A stretch of DNA of 37,970 bases, from contig JAAUZK010000036.1 of NCBI GenBank assembly GCA_014804655.1, positions 1 through 37,970 of the forward strand, written 5' to 3'. Of this stretch, positions 24,607 through 32,056 are shown piece after piece. The position numbers and the translations under genes are program-made. The first letter of the stretch is position 1. Each line of letters begins with the position of its first letter. The notes beneath the pieces were generated by a model. The model worked only from the letters and a program-made list of their open reading frames with translations, had not been told where the DNA came from and made no database searches. The DNA is from Lachnospiraceae bacterium. GTDB lineage: Bacteria; Bacillota; Clostridia; Lachnospirales; Lachnospiraceae.

Positions 24607-24634
24607 GCCCCGTAGAGAAATCTACGGGGCTTTT
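24607..24634 (+). terminator. Terminator after rny
   Basis: GCCCCGTAGA (24607-24616), a GAAA tetraloop, TCTACGGGGC (24621-24630) and TTTT make a strong 10-bp intrinsic terminator. Confidence 0.93.
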
Positions 24635-24698
24635 CATATCTGTACAGAATCACCAGAAATAGGGAAAAAGCGTAAAGAAAATTGTTTTATCTATATAC

Positions 24699-24727
24699 TT
24701 GTGGAATGTGAAAAACTGTAGTAGAAT
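24699..24727 (+). promoter_or_regulatory. Promoter of the aminotransferase gene
   Basis: TTGTGG (24699-24704), a 17-nt spacer and TAGAAT (24722-24727) would start transcription near 24734, giving a leader of about 120 nt. Confidence 0.55.
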
Positions 24728-24762
24728 ATTTAACGATGTATGATTGTATACAATTATTCAAT

Positions 24763-24819
24763 GCGTATGCCATATCGAGAAATTAGCGTGAGTTTGTTAG
24801 TCTGATTAAGAGCATACGC
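24763..24819 (+). other. Leader inverted repeat ahead of the aminotransferase
   Basis: GCGTATGC (24763-24770) and GCATACGC (24812-24819) pair perfectly over 8 bp around a 41-nt loop, within the predicted 120-nt leader and upstream of AAAGGAG. No known riboswitch class is recognised. Confidence 0.5.
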
Positions 24820-24855
24820 CTTGAGTGTTGATGAGAAAGGAGTATATTTATAGAG

Positions 24856-26139
24856 ATGAAACCGTACAAAGAGATGAGCAGGGAAGAATTACTGTCACTG
24901 AAAGCAGAATTTGACAAGCAGTTTGAGGATGTGAAAGGGAAAGGGCTTAAATTGGATATGTCCAGAGGAAAGCCTGCACCTGCACAGCTTGATATAGCAA
25001 TGGGACTTATGGATGTTTTGAATTCCGAGTCGGATATGAATACGGAAACGGGAGTAGACACCAGAAACTATGGTTTAGTAGATGGTATTCCGGAAGTCAA
25101 GAGATTCATGGGAGAGATGATGGAAGTGCCGGTGGAAAATGTAATCGTGTATGGTAACGCAAGTCTGCCGATTATGTATGATACCGTGTCGCGTTCCATG
25201 ACACATGGAGTTCTCGGCAGTACACCGTGGTGCAAATTGGATAAAGTCAAGTTTTTGTGCCCGGTTCCCGGATATGACAGACATTTTAAGATTACGGAGC
25301 ATTTTGGGATTGAGATGATTAATATCCCGATGACACCCACGGGTCCGGATATGGAGCTGGTAGAAAAATATGTGCAGGAAGATGCGGCAGTAAAAGGTAT
25401 CTGGTGTGTGCCTAAGTACTCTAACCCGCAGGGTATTTCCTATTCCGATGAGACGGTGAAGCGGTTTGCGACCCTGAAGCCGGCAGCAGAGGACTTTAGA
25501 ATTTACTGGGATAATGCATACACGATTCATCATTTATATGAGGATAAACAGGATTATATACTGGAGATTCTGCATGAGTGTGAAAAGGCAGGAAATCCTG
25601 ATATGGTATACAAATTCAGCTCGACCTCTAAGGTCAGCTTTGCGGGCGGCGGTATCGGCGGATTTGCTGCTTCCAAAGCAAATATCGAGGAAGCGAAAAA
25701 GAGCATGTCGGTACAGACGATTGGCTATGATAAGATCAACCAGCTTCGCCATGTCAGATATTTCAAAAACTTGGACGGAATGATGGCGCATATGAAGAAG
25801 AGCGCGGACATCATAAGACCTAAGTTTGAGGCAGTTTTAGGCGTCCTAGACAGAGAGCTTGGCGAGTTGGGAATCGGCAGTTGGACGAGACCGCTCGGAG
25901 GGTATTTTATCTCTTTCGATGCGATGGAGGGGTGTGCAAAAGCGATCGTAGCAAAGTGTAAAGAGGCGGGTGTTGTTCTGACAGGCGCCGGAGCGACATT
26001 TCCTTACGGAATCGACCCGAAGGACAGCAACATCCGTATTGCACCTTCCTATCCTTCTGAGGAGGAGCTGGCTGCGGCGGCAGATCTGTTTGTGCTGTGC
26101 GTGAAGTTAGTCAGCGTTGAGAAGCTGTTAAACGCATAA
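24856..26139 (+). CDS. Aminotransferase, type Ic aspartate aminotransferase-like (Aminotran_MocR family)
   Basis: This 427-aa PLP enzyme of fold type I belongs to the group sometimes called MocR-like aminotransferases, although it has no DNA-binding domain. Markers are DMSRGKPAPAQLDIAMGL, VDTRNYGLVDGIPEVK, the YSNPQGISYS region, the WDNAYTIHHL segment and the probable PLP-binding Lys259 in SSTSKVSFAGGGIGG. Relatives transfer the amino group of aspartate to 2-oxoglutarate. AAAGGAG precedes the ATG. It stands between the rny terminator and nudF with its own promoter. Exact substrate preference cannot be settled from sequence. Confidence 0.87.
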   Translation: MKPYKEMSREELLSLKAEFDKQFEDVKGKGLKLDMSRGKPAPAQLDIAMGLMDVLNSESDMNTETGVDTRNYGLVDGIPEVKRFMGEMMEVPVENVIVYGNASLPIMYDTVSRSMTHGVLGSTPWCKLDKVKFLCPVPGYDRHFKITEHFGIEMINIPMTPTGPDMELVEKYVQEDAAVKGIWCVPKYSNPQGISYSDETVKRFATLKPAAEDFRIYWDNAYTIHHLYEDKQDYILEILHECEKAGNPDMVYKFSSTSKVSFAGGGIGGFAASKANIEEAKKSMSVQTIGYDKINQLRHVRYFKNLDGMMAHMKKSADIIRPKFEAVLGVLDRELGELGIGSWTRPLGGYFISFDAMEGCAKAIVAKCKEAGVVLTGAGATFPYGIDPKDSNIRIAPSYPSEEELAAAADLFVLCVKLVSVEKLLNA

Positions 26140-26177
26140 ATGCAAGTTGCCGGCAAGCGGGCATTGCAACAGCAGGC

Positions 26178-26206
26178 TGGACAAGATACGGCAGATATTG
26201 TATGAT
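26178..26206 (+). promoter_or_regulatory. Promoter of nudF
   Basis: TGGACA (26178-26183), a 17-nt spacer and TATGAT (26201-26206) lie 34 nt before the nudF ATG. Confidence 0.55.
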
Positions 26207-26240
26207 GGAATAAAGTTATGTTAGAAGCAGCGAGGCATAT

Positions 26241-26777
26241 ATGGATAAGTATGAGCGAATTGGCAGAGAATTGGTGCATAAGGGTGCTATCATAGACTAT
26301 TATCAGGATACCATCAAAATCCCCAACGGTAATATTGCAAAATGGGATTATATCCGGCATAAAGGTGCCGCAGCAGTAGTTGCCGTGAAAGAGGATGGAA
26401 AGCTTCTGATGGTCAGGCAGTACAGGAATGCTCTGAACAGAGAGACGTTGGAGATCCCGGCCGGCGGGTTAAATGATGTGGATGAACCCACCGATCTTGC
26501 TGCGGCGAGAGAGCTGGAAGAGGAAACGGGATACAGCGCGGGGAAACTGGAACTGCTGCTGTCACTGCGCACAACGGTTGCTTTCTGTGACGAGAAGATA
26601 GATGTCTATGTGGCAACGGACTTAAAACGGAGCAAGCAGCATCTGGATGAGGATGAATTTCTGGATGTATTAAGCTACGATGTGAAAGATCTGCTGGAGA
26701 TGATTTACGACTGTAAGATTCAGGATGGCAAGACGGTTTCGGCGATTTTGGCATATTACAATAAATATTGTAAATAA
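26241..26777 (+). CDS. ADP-ribose pyrophosphatase (Nudix)
   Basis: This 178-aa protein is of the NudF/ADP-ribose pyrophosphatase type, splitting ADP-ribose into AMP and ribose 5-phosphate. It has the complete Nudix box G-x5-E-x7-REL-x-EE-x-G (GLNDVDE ... ARELEEETGY, about 75-97). The MVRQYRNALNRETLEIPAGG segment is characteristic of the ADP-ribose subgroup. GAGG precedes the ATG. It begins about 100 nt after the aminotransferase and is followed by a 60-aa gene and spoIIM, an order like that of the Bacillus nudF region. Confidence 0.9.
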   Translation: MDKYERIGRELVHKGAIIDYYQDTIKIPNGNIAKWDYIRHKGAAAVVAVKEDGKLLMVRQYRNALNRETLEIPAGGLNDVDEPTDLAAARELEEETGYSAGKLELLLSLRTTVAFCDEKIDVYVATDLKRSKQHLDEDEFLDVLSYDVKDLLEMIYDCKIQDGKTVSAILAYYNKYCK

Positions 26778-26851
26778 CCATATTGCAACAGACAATACAG
26801 ACAGATACAAGATGGTACAATTAATTTATGATTGCAAAGGAGAATCATGCT

Positions 26852-27034
26852 ATGAATGAAGCAAGAGCAAAAGAACTGGCACATGAACTGACAATGGAAT
26901 ATGTCAGAGAGAAGAATATGTTAAGTAATCCGCTGTTAGAGAATATTCCCAATGTGGTAGAGAAATTTGCAGACATTAACAAGAGATTTTACGATGCTAT
27001 CATAAATAATGATACGTTAAAAGAGTTGTATTAA
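26852..27034 (+). CDS. 60-aa conserved-looking hypothetical protein
   Basis: The start is ATG 26852, with AAAGGAG 9 nt upstream (an earlier in-frame ATG at 26828 has no site). The protein is soluble and predicted all-helical: an N-terminal amphipathic helix (ARAKELAHELTMEYVREK) and a second one (VEKFADINKRFYDAIINN). No family is recognised. It lies between nudF and spoIIM, the position held by the short gene yqkK in Bacillus as I recall it, though I cannot claim homology. It ends 27 nt before a perfect terminator. Good ribosome-binding site and position make it a real gene. Confidence 0.7.
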   Translation: MNEARAKELAHELTMEYVREKNMLSNPLLENIPNVVEKFADINKRFYDAIINNDTLKELY

Positions 27035-27060
27035 ATGTGGAGACTGCTTTTATGTGCTGT

Positions 27061-27097
27061 CGTCAGCGATCTGTGTGACTAGATCGCTGACGTTTTT
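27061..27097 (+). terminator. Terminator after nudF and the 60-aa gene
   Basis: CGTCAGCGATCT (27061-27072) and AGATCGCTGACG (27081-27092) form a perfect 12-bp stem with an 8-nt loop, followed by five T. Confidence 0.95.
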
Positions 27098-27114
27098 ATA
27101 TTCTATAGGAAATT

Positions 27115-27173
27115 TCTCGTTTATGCACGAGTTTGCGAAGCAAATCTCGCAATTGAGCGAAGCTCAATTTTTT
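27115..27173 (+). repeat. Tandem hairpin element, copy B, with competing fold and terminator
   Basis: CGAGTTTGC-GAA-GCAAATCTCG (27128-27149) is followed by AATTGAGC-GAA-GCTCAATT plus T-run (27151-27173), itself a terminator. CTCGT (27115-27119) can pair with ACGAG (27127-27131), which would break the first hairpin. The first hairpin matches copy A at 20965-20988. The rest of 27035-27240 has no gene. Confidence 0.65.
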
Positions 27174-27240
27174 ATATAGAAAATTAAAAATCGCATGCGG
27201 GCGGACGAACCGGCATATATTTAGGTGAACAGGACATACC

Positions 27241-27861
27241 GTGAAAGAAGGTAAGATATTGCAGCATTCACCGGTTAAAAATTGTTACTATGTGATTTAT
27301 CTGTTTATGATCGGACTTTTTCTTGGCATAGTGATCGTTAATGCAGGGTATGACACGTGGATCAGAAACGGCAGTCTCTTGGGAACGGAAATGATTCTGC
27401 GCCTGAAGAACAGTGTGCCGGACGGCAGTGAACTTCTCGGATATATTGTGAAGCATAGATTATTTACCGTCTTTATGCTTGGGATTTTAGCGACCACTAT
27501 GATCGGCATTCCGGCGGTGTGCGCATACATATGCTATATCGGGCTGGCGGCCGGGTGTCTTCTTTCGGTTGCAGTGATCCGTTATGGGATCCGCGGACTG
27601 CTGCTGATGGCGGCAGGAGTGTTCCCGCAGGGAATTTTGCTGATTCCGGCCTACATAGCCTTGTTTGTATGGAGCATAAGCACCAATCGGATATTGTATT
27701 CCAAAAGCCCATATGCGGATTATTATGGCAAATCGGGAAGGCAGAGTTATCTGATAAAGGGGGTACAGATGATCGGGATCGTGGGAGTTGTCATAATGGG
27801 TTGCCTATTGGAGAGTTATGTTAATCCTAAAATGCTTCATTTAATTCTAAAAATTTTTTAG
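27241..27861 (+). CDS. Stage II sporulation protein M
   Basis: This 206-aa integral membrane protein starts with GTG; AGGTGA and AGGAC lie upstream. About five membrane helices are visible (near 17-37, 72-95, 97-118, 123-147 and 174-194). HRLFTVFMLGILATTMIGIPAV and GLLLMAAGVFPQGILLIPAY match SpoIIM, a part of the SpoIID-SpoIIM-SpoIIP peptidoglycan-degrading complex that drives engulfment of the forespore. Length and topology are normal. It supports an endospore-forming host. xerD follows with its own promoter. Confidence 0.88.
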   Translation: MKEGKILQHSPVKNCYYVIYLFMIGLFLGIVIVNAGYDTWIRNGSLLGTEMILRLKNSVPDGSELLGYIVKHRLFTVFMLGILATTMIGIPAVCAYICYIGLAAGCLLSVAVIRYGIRGLLLMAAGVFPQGILLIPAYIALFVWSISTNRILYSKSPYADYYGKSGRQSYLIKGVQMIGIVGVVIMGCLLESYVNPKMLHLILKIF

Positions 27862-27978
27862 AAAGTTTTTATATGTGCGTTTTCCCATATATAGTAGACA
27901 TAAATTCTTCCGCTGACGATATGTTGTGTTTTCATGAAAATAAGGCTGAAATGCCCGTAAAATCGGGAAAAAATCCAT

Positions 27979-28007
27979 TTGCTTTTCTTTGAAATTCTGA
28001 TTATAAT
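27979..28007 (+). promoter_or_regulatory. Promoter of xerD
   Basis: TTGCTT (27979-27984), a 17-nt spacer and TATAAT (28002-28007) lie 63 nt before the xerD ATG at 28070. Confidence 0.65.
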
Positions 28008-28069
28008 GATAGGCAGACGATGAGTTGATTTACATAAGAGGGGTCGCTCAGGGAAGGGTTTCCGGTTTC

Positions 28070-28954
28070 ATGGAAAAAGAGATCAAGGCTTTTATAACAT
28101 ATTTACATAATGTGAAGGGTACTTCTGCCAATACGGAGATGTCATATAAGAGAGACTTGGAGAAAGTGCAGCATTTTATGGCGGAGCGGGATGTTCACGA
28201 GATGGGATCCGTGACAGAGAAGGACCTGGAAGAGTATGTGAAATATTTGGAGGATAACAAATTTGCCGCGGCTACCGTATCCAGAAACATTGCGTCATTG
28301 AAAGCATTTTATCATTATCTGGTGCAGGAAGGGATCGTTGCGGAGGATATCTCCGGATCGTTAAAAGCACCGAAGATCGAGAAGAAGGTTCCGGAGATCA
28401 TGTCACCTGACGAAGTGGTTCGACTTTTAGAGCAGCCTTCCGGGGATACTCATAAGGAAATTCGTGATAAGGCTATGTTGGAGCTTCTCTATGCTACCGG
28501 AATCAGAGTTACGGAACTGATAACCCTTAAAGTTTCCGATGTAAATATATCCATGGGATTTATTTTGTGCCGTGATCGCAATAAGGAGAGAGTGATTCCT
28601 TTCGGAACCGAGGCTAAGAACGCCATGACGAGATACTTGGACGGTACGAGGGATGACATGTTGGAGAACAAAAACTCCGATGTGCTTTTTGCGAATTGCT
28701 CGGGACAACCGATGAGCCGACAAGGGTTTTGGAAATTAATCAAATATTATGCGAAGAAAGCGGATATCAAGGCGGACATTACGCCGCATACGCTCAGGCA
28801 TTCTTTTGCGGCGCATTTGGTGGAGAACGGAGCAGACTTAAGAAGTGTGCAGGAGATGCTGGGGCATTCCGATATTTCCACGACACAGATTTATGCACAC
28901 TTAAATCACAGTCATATACGTGAGGTGTATGCAAAGGCACATCCGAGGGGATAA
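28070..28954 (+). CDS. Tyrosine recombinase XerD
   Basis: From ATG 28070 (GGGAAGGG 11 nt upstream; a TTG at 28025 gives a longer but unsupported start) the protein has 294 aa, the normal XerD length. It has an N-terminal SAM-like core-binding domain and a C-terminal catalytic domain. All catalytic residues are present: Arg146 (GIRVTEL), Lys172, His240-xx-Arg243 (HTLRHSF), His266 (LGHSD) and nucleophile Tyr275 (TQIYAHL). It resolves chromosome dimers at dif together with a partner. The position next to spoIIM, away from any mobile gene, favours the chromosomal recombinase over an integrase. Confidence 0.93.
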   Translation: MEKEIKAFITYLHNVKGTSANTEMSYKRDLEKVQHFMAERDVHEMGSVTEKDLEEYVKYLEDNKFAAATVSRNIASLKAFYHYLVQEGIVAEDISGSLKAPKIEKKVPEIMSPDEVVRLLEQPSGDTHKEIRDKAMLELLYATGIRVTELITLKVSDVNISMGFILCRDRNKERVIPFGTEAKNAMTRYLDGTRDDMLENKNSDVLFANCSGQPMSRQGFWKLIKYYAKKADIKADITPHTLRHSFAAHLVENGADLRSVQEMLGHSDISTTQIYAHLNHSHIREVYAKAHPRG

Positions 28955-28976
28955 AGCATATAATAAAGCTTATAAG

Positions 28977-29013
28977 GCATGGGACTGTTTCAGTTGAAAC
29001 ACCCCGTGCTTTT
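28977..29013 (+). terminator. Terminator after xerD
   Basis: GCATGGG (28977-28983) pairs with CCCGTGC (29003-29009) with one wobble, and GTTTCA (28987-28992) with TGAAAC (28995-29000). TTTT follows. The -35 of the next promoter lies inside the hairpin. Confidence 0.8.
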
Positions 29014-29022
29014 CTATATAAT
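28994..29022 (+). promoter_or_regulatory. Promoter of Bce module 2, embedded in the xerD terminator
   Basis: TTGAAA (28994-28999), a 17-nt spacer and TATAAT (29017-29022) form a good promoter for the response regulator gene at 29075. Its -35 and spacer coincide with the right arm of the xerD terminator. Confidence 0.75.
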
Positions 29023-29074
29023 GGGAATGTGTTACGGCACTGCATGACATTGATAAAGTCCGGGAGGGCATACC

Positions 29075-29758
29075 ATGTATAAGATTTTGATCGTTGAGGA
29101 CGACAGCACAATTTCGGAACAGATCGGAAAATATCTGAACAGATGGGGATATGCGACTGCCTGCGCGGAAGATTTTGAGAATGTTCTGCAGCAGTTTATT
29201 TCTTTTGATCCTCAGCTTGTTCTTTTGGATATCGGACTGCCTTTTTATAATGGGTATTACTGGTGCAGTGAGATTCGTAAAATTTCACAGGTGCCGGTGG
29301 TATTCATCTCTTCGGCATCCGATAATATGAATATTGTCATGGCGATGAACATGGGCGGGGATGACTTTATCATGAAGCCTTTTGATCTGGAAGTGCTGCT
29401 CGCCAAGGTGCAGGCGATTCTGCGAAGAACGTATTCTTTTCAGAAGCAGTCCTCTGTGATGGAATACGGGAATGTAATTTTGAATCTGACGGATATGAGC
29501 CTTCTTTATCAGGGGGTAAGAGTTGAATTGTCGAAGAATGAGTTTCGGATTTTACAGATTCTCTACGAGCATGCGGGTAACACGGTAAGCCGTGAGAATA
29601 TTATGAAAAGGCTGTGGGATAATGAATGTTTTGTGGATGATAATACGCTCACTGTGAATATGAACCGCCTTCGTAAGAAGTTAGAGGAGATGGGGATTCA
29701 TGATTTTATATTGACGAAGAAGGGCGTAGGGTATCAGTTAGGAGCTTTCATGAAATAA
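29075..29758 (+). CDS. BceR-type OmpR-family response regulator (module 2)
   Basis: This 227-aa regulator has a receiver domain with acidic pocket EDD (8-10), phospho-acceptor Asp52 (LLDIGLP) and Lys101. An OmpR-type winged helix follows (about 128-220, SKNEFRILQILYEHAGNTVSRENIMKRLW ... KKGVGYQL). It is clearly related to the module 1 regulator; the ends RGMGYKI and KGVGYQL align. GGGAGGG precedes the ATG. A 154-nt gap separates it from its kinase, unlike module 1 where the two overlap. Confidence 0.92.
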   Translation: MYKILIVEDDSTISEQIGKYLNRWGYATACAEDFENVLQQFISFDPQLVLLDIGLPFYNGYYWCSEIRKISQVPVVFISSASDNMNIVMAMNMGGDDFIMKPFDLEVLLAKVQAILRRTYSFQKQSSVMEYGNVILNLTDMSLLYQGVRVELSKNEFRILQILYEHAGNTVSRENIMKRLWDNECFVDDNTLTVNMNRLRKKLEEMGIHDFILTKKGVGYQLGAFMK

Positions 29759-29912
29759 CTTGCAATGTTTCTTGCATTTTTCTGAGAGCTATTTGCATGG
29801 TGTTTCGTGAAAGGTTCTTAGCGGCAAAGGATTCGTCAGAATGAGTCAGCATACTTTTTTTGCGGTTTAGAGATACTTTGCAAAGTAATTTAGGTAGTGG
29901 TGTTAGCGTCAC

Positions 29913-30989
29913 ATGACGGGAAGTGTAAAACGAATTATGAGTAAAAAAGAAATGAACAGACAGATACGGCGGTCATACTTGCGTGACCGCTATATAATCC
30001 TGTGCCTCTATTTGTTGACTATAGCGGTGTTCTTCGGAGTAGCCGCTCTTTATGATTATGTGCAGGTATTGAGGAATATGCTTTATGCGGTGGAACTCAC
30101 GTTCTTTTTCGGTGTGTTGGCTGCATTGATCGACTATCGGAATTACCGGGCAAGGTGTTATTCGTTGTTTCTCGCAGTGCAGAAGGAAGAAGAGCGGACA
30201 CGCGATCTGCCGGAGGCGCAGAACCTTCCGGAAGTGCTGTACAGGCAGCTTCTTATGGAGGAAGAGCAGGAGAAGCGGAAGCTTCTTACCAGATACGATG
30301 AGAAGCAGAAAGATATGGCGGACTATTATACGATGTGGACACACCAGATCAAGACGCCGATTGCAGCCATGCGGCTGTTGCTGCAAGACAGTGAGGAGAT
30401 GGGGAGCGGGCAGGAAGAGTCGGATCGCCAGAGGGAGAGGGAAGAACTGTTTAAGATCGAGCAATATGCGCAGATGGCGCTCTACTTTGCGAGGCTGGAC
30501 AGTACGTCTTCGGATTTCCTTTTTAGGGAATACGATGTGCAGGAGATCGTGAAACAGGCAGTGCGTAAGTACTCCGTGTTATTTCTGCGCAGCGGCCTTA
30601 CTTTTCGGATGGAGGAATTCGAGTTAAGAGCGGTGACGGATGAGAAGTGGCTGTGTTTCGTGGTGGAGCAGGTTTTTTCTAATGCGCTGAAATATACTCA
30701 GCAAGGAGGCATTGCGATTTACGGAGCGGATGCACAAGGAAATCCGAAAGAAGGCAGGGTATCCTATCTGGTCATTGAGGATACGGGAATTGGAATCAGA
30801 GAGAGCGATCTGCCGAGAATCTTTGAGAGAGGTTTTACCGGATATAACGGGCGGTTAGATAAGAAGGCGACAGGTCTCGGACTGTACTTGTGCAATCAGA
30901 TCATAGGCAGGATGTCCCATACGTTAAGCGTGAAATCCGAACCTGGGGTAGGGACGAAGGTTATTCTGGGATTTGCGCAGGAGGAGTAA
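29913..30989 (+). CDS. BceS-type histidine kinase (module 2)
   Basis: This 358-aa kinase has two close membrane helices (about 28-48 and 57-75) and no real sensor domain, as in intramembrane-sensing kinases that take their signal from a BceAB-type transporter. H-box MWTHQIKTPIAAM has the phospho-acceptor His144. The N-box is EQVFSNALKYT; G1 is EDTGIGI and G2 is ATGLGLYL. The start is uncertain: ATG 29913 has only weak GTGGTG upstream, and ATG 29937 (removing 8 residues) has GGGAAGTG at a longer distance. The 29759-29912 gap holds no gene. Confidence 0.9.
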   Translation: MTGSVKRIMSKKEMNRQIRRSYLRDRYIILCLYLLTIAVFFGVAALYDYVQVLRNMLYAVELTFFFGVLAALIDYRNYRARCYSLFLAVQKEEERTRDLPEAQNLPEVLYRQLLMEEEQEKRKLLTRYDEKQKDMADYYTMWTHQIKTPIAAMRLLLQDSEEMGSGQEESDRQREREELFKIEQYAQMALYFARLDSTSSDFLFREYDVQEIVKQAVRKYSVLFLRSGLTFRMEEFELRAVTDEKWLCFVVEQVFSNALKYTQQGGIAIYGADAQGNPKEGRVSYLVIEDTGIGIRESDLPRIFERGFTGYNGRLDKKATGLGLYLCNQIIGRMSHTLSVKSEPGVGTKVILGFAQEE

Positions 30990-31109
30990 GAAGGGAAGAA
31001 AAAGTGTGGTGATTATAGACTGAGAGGGCAGAGCGTATTTATTCGCCGATTTATTTCTCCGTTGCTTACGGCGAGGCATTGAAGAGGGGCTTAATATTTA
31101 GATTATTGT

Positions 31110-31129
31110 ATGTGACAAAAGTGTAAGAT
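31110..31129 (+). promoter_or_regulatory. Predicted BceR-type operator, module 2
   Basis: ATGTGACAAAAGTGTAAGAT contains TGACA-N4-TGTAA, the TNACA-N4-TGTAA pattern. Its right half TGTAAGAT is identical to that of the module 1 operator (9260-9279). It lies in the 293-nt gap between kinase and ATPase genes, about 30 nt upstream of a candidate -35. The gap also has TCGCCG (31043-31048) / CGGCGA (31069-31074) after the kinase gene and otherwise no gene. Confidence 0.7.
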
Positions 31130-31157
31130 TACAGAGAAGAAATGTAAGCCGGATGTA

Positions 31158-31186
31158 TGGCAGCACATTTCTTCTTTTCATATAAT
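31158..31186 (+). promoter_or_regulatory. Candidate promoter of the module 2 transporter genes
   Basis: TATAAT (31181-31186) is perfect, but the -35 (TGGCAG, 31158-31163, spacer 17) is poor. A poor -35 downstream of an operator is what an activator-dependent promoter should look like. Confidence 0.5.
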
Positions 31187-31282
31187 TGTCTTGTACGAAA
31201 GGAGTATGGCTATAAAAATATTAAAAATTGACATTTTCCTTTTGAATACAAACAGACATTAGTAGAGAGGGGTTGACATAAC

Positions 31283-32056
31283 ATGTCACTATTAGAAGTG
31301 AAAAACGTAAAGAAAGTATATACCACAAGATTCGGTGCTGCCAAGGTGCAGGCGCTTAGTGATGTAAACTTCTCCGTGGAGGAAGGGGAGTATGTGGCGG
31401 TCATGGGAGAATCAGGTTCCGGTAAGACGACGCTTTTAAATATCCTTGCTTCTTTAGATAAGGCGACAAGCGGTCAGGTACTTTTAAACGGAAAGGATTT
31501 GACGCAGATCAAACAAAGAGAAATCTGTGCTTTCAGAAGAGAACATCTGGGGTTTGTGTTTCAGGATTTTAACCTGTTAGATACATTGTCATTAAAGGAC
31601 AATATTTATCTGCCGCTTGTGCTGGCAGGAGCGGATTATAAGAAGATGGAGGAGAAACTGCGTCCGCTTGCGAAGAAACTTGATATTTCGGATATTCTGG
31701 AGAAATTCCCTTATGAGGTATCGGGCGGACAGCAGCAGCGGGCAGCGGCATGCCGGGCACTGATTACGGAGCCGGATATTATTCTGGCAGACGAGCCTAC
31801 CGGGGCGCTGGATTCCAAAGCGGCGGGTAAGCTGCTTAAGCTGTTCGGCGAGGTGAACAGAGAGGGCCAGACTATTTTGATGGTGACGCACAGTGTTCAG
31901 GCGGCGAGTCATGCAGGGCGGGTGCTTTTTATTAAGGATGGCTGTGTATTTCATCAGATTTATAGAGGCAACCAGGGTAATGAGGCCATGTATAAAATGA
32001 TATCGGATGCGTTGACGGTATTGCAGACACAGGTACAGGAGGTACAGTCAGCATGA
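31283..32056 (+). CDS. BceA-type ABC transporter ATPase (module 2)
   Basis: This is a 257-aa ABC ATPase with Walker A GESGSGKTT (42-50), Q-loop FVFQDFN, signature VSGGQQQR (about 145) and Walker B ILADEPTGALD (about 166). It lacks the Thr/Ser/Pro-rich N-terminal extension of its paralogue in module 1. GAGAGGGG precedes the ATG. Its stop overlaps the permease ATG (ATGA). Relatives protect against bacitracin, lantibiotics or other peptides that act on cell-wall precursors. Confidence 0.92.
   Translation: MSLLEVKNVKKVYTTRFGAAKVQALSDVNFSVEEGEYVAVMGESGSGKTTLLNILASLDKATSGQVLLNGKDLTQIKQREICAFRREHLGFVFQDFNLLDTLSLKDNIYLPLVLAGADYKKMEEKLRPLAKKLDISDILEKFPYEVSGGQQQRAAACRALITEPDIILADEPTGALDSKAAGKLLKLFGEVNREGQTILMVTHSVQAASHAGRVLFIKDGCVFHQIYRGNQGNEAMYKMISDALTVLQTQVQEVQSA

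Noticed and set aside
27204..27247. Possible sigma-E promoter (GCATATA, 15-nt spacer, CATACC) at spoIIM
   Set aside because: The -10 touches the GTG start, so transcription would begin inside the gene, and no good later start codon exists.
27950..27977. CCCG-TAAAAT-CGGG hairpin with A-run before xerD as a terminator
   Set aside because: The stem is only 4 bp and the A-run is on the wrong side for minus-strand use; no plus-strand T-run follows.
28070..28954. Tyrosine recombinase as a sign of an integrated mobile element
   Set aside because: Its length, catalytic numbering (Arg146, Lys172, Tyr275) and place beside spoIIM fit housekeeping XerD; no attachment repeats or mobile genes are nearby.
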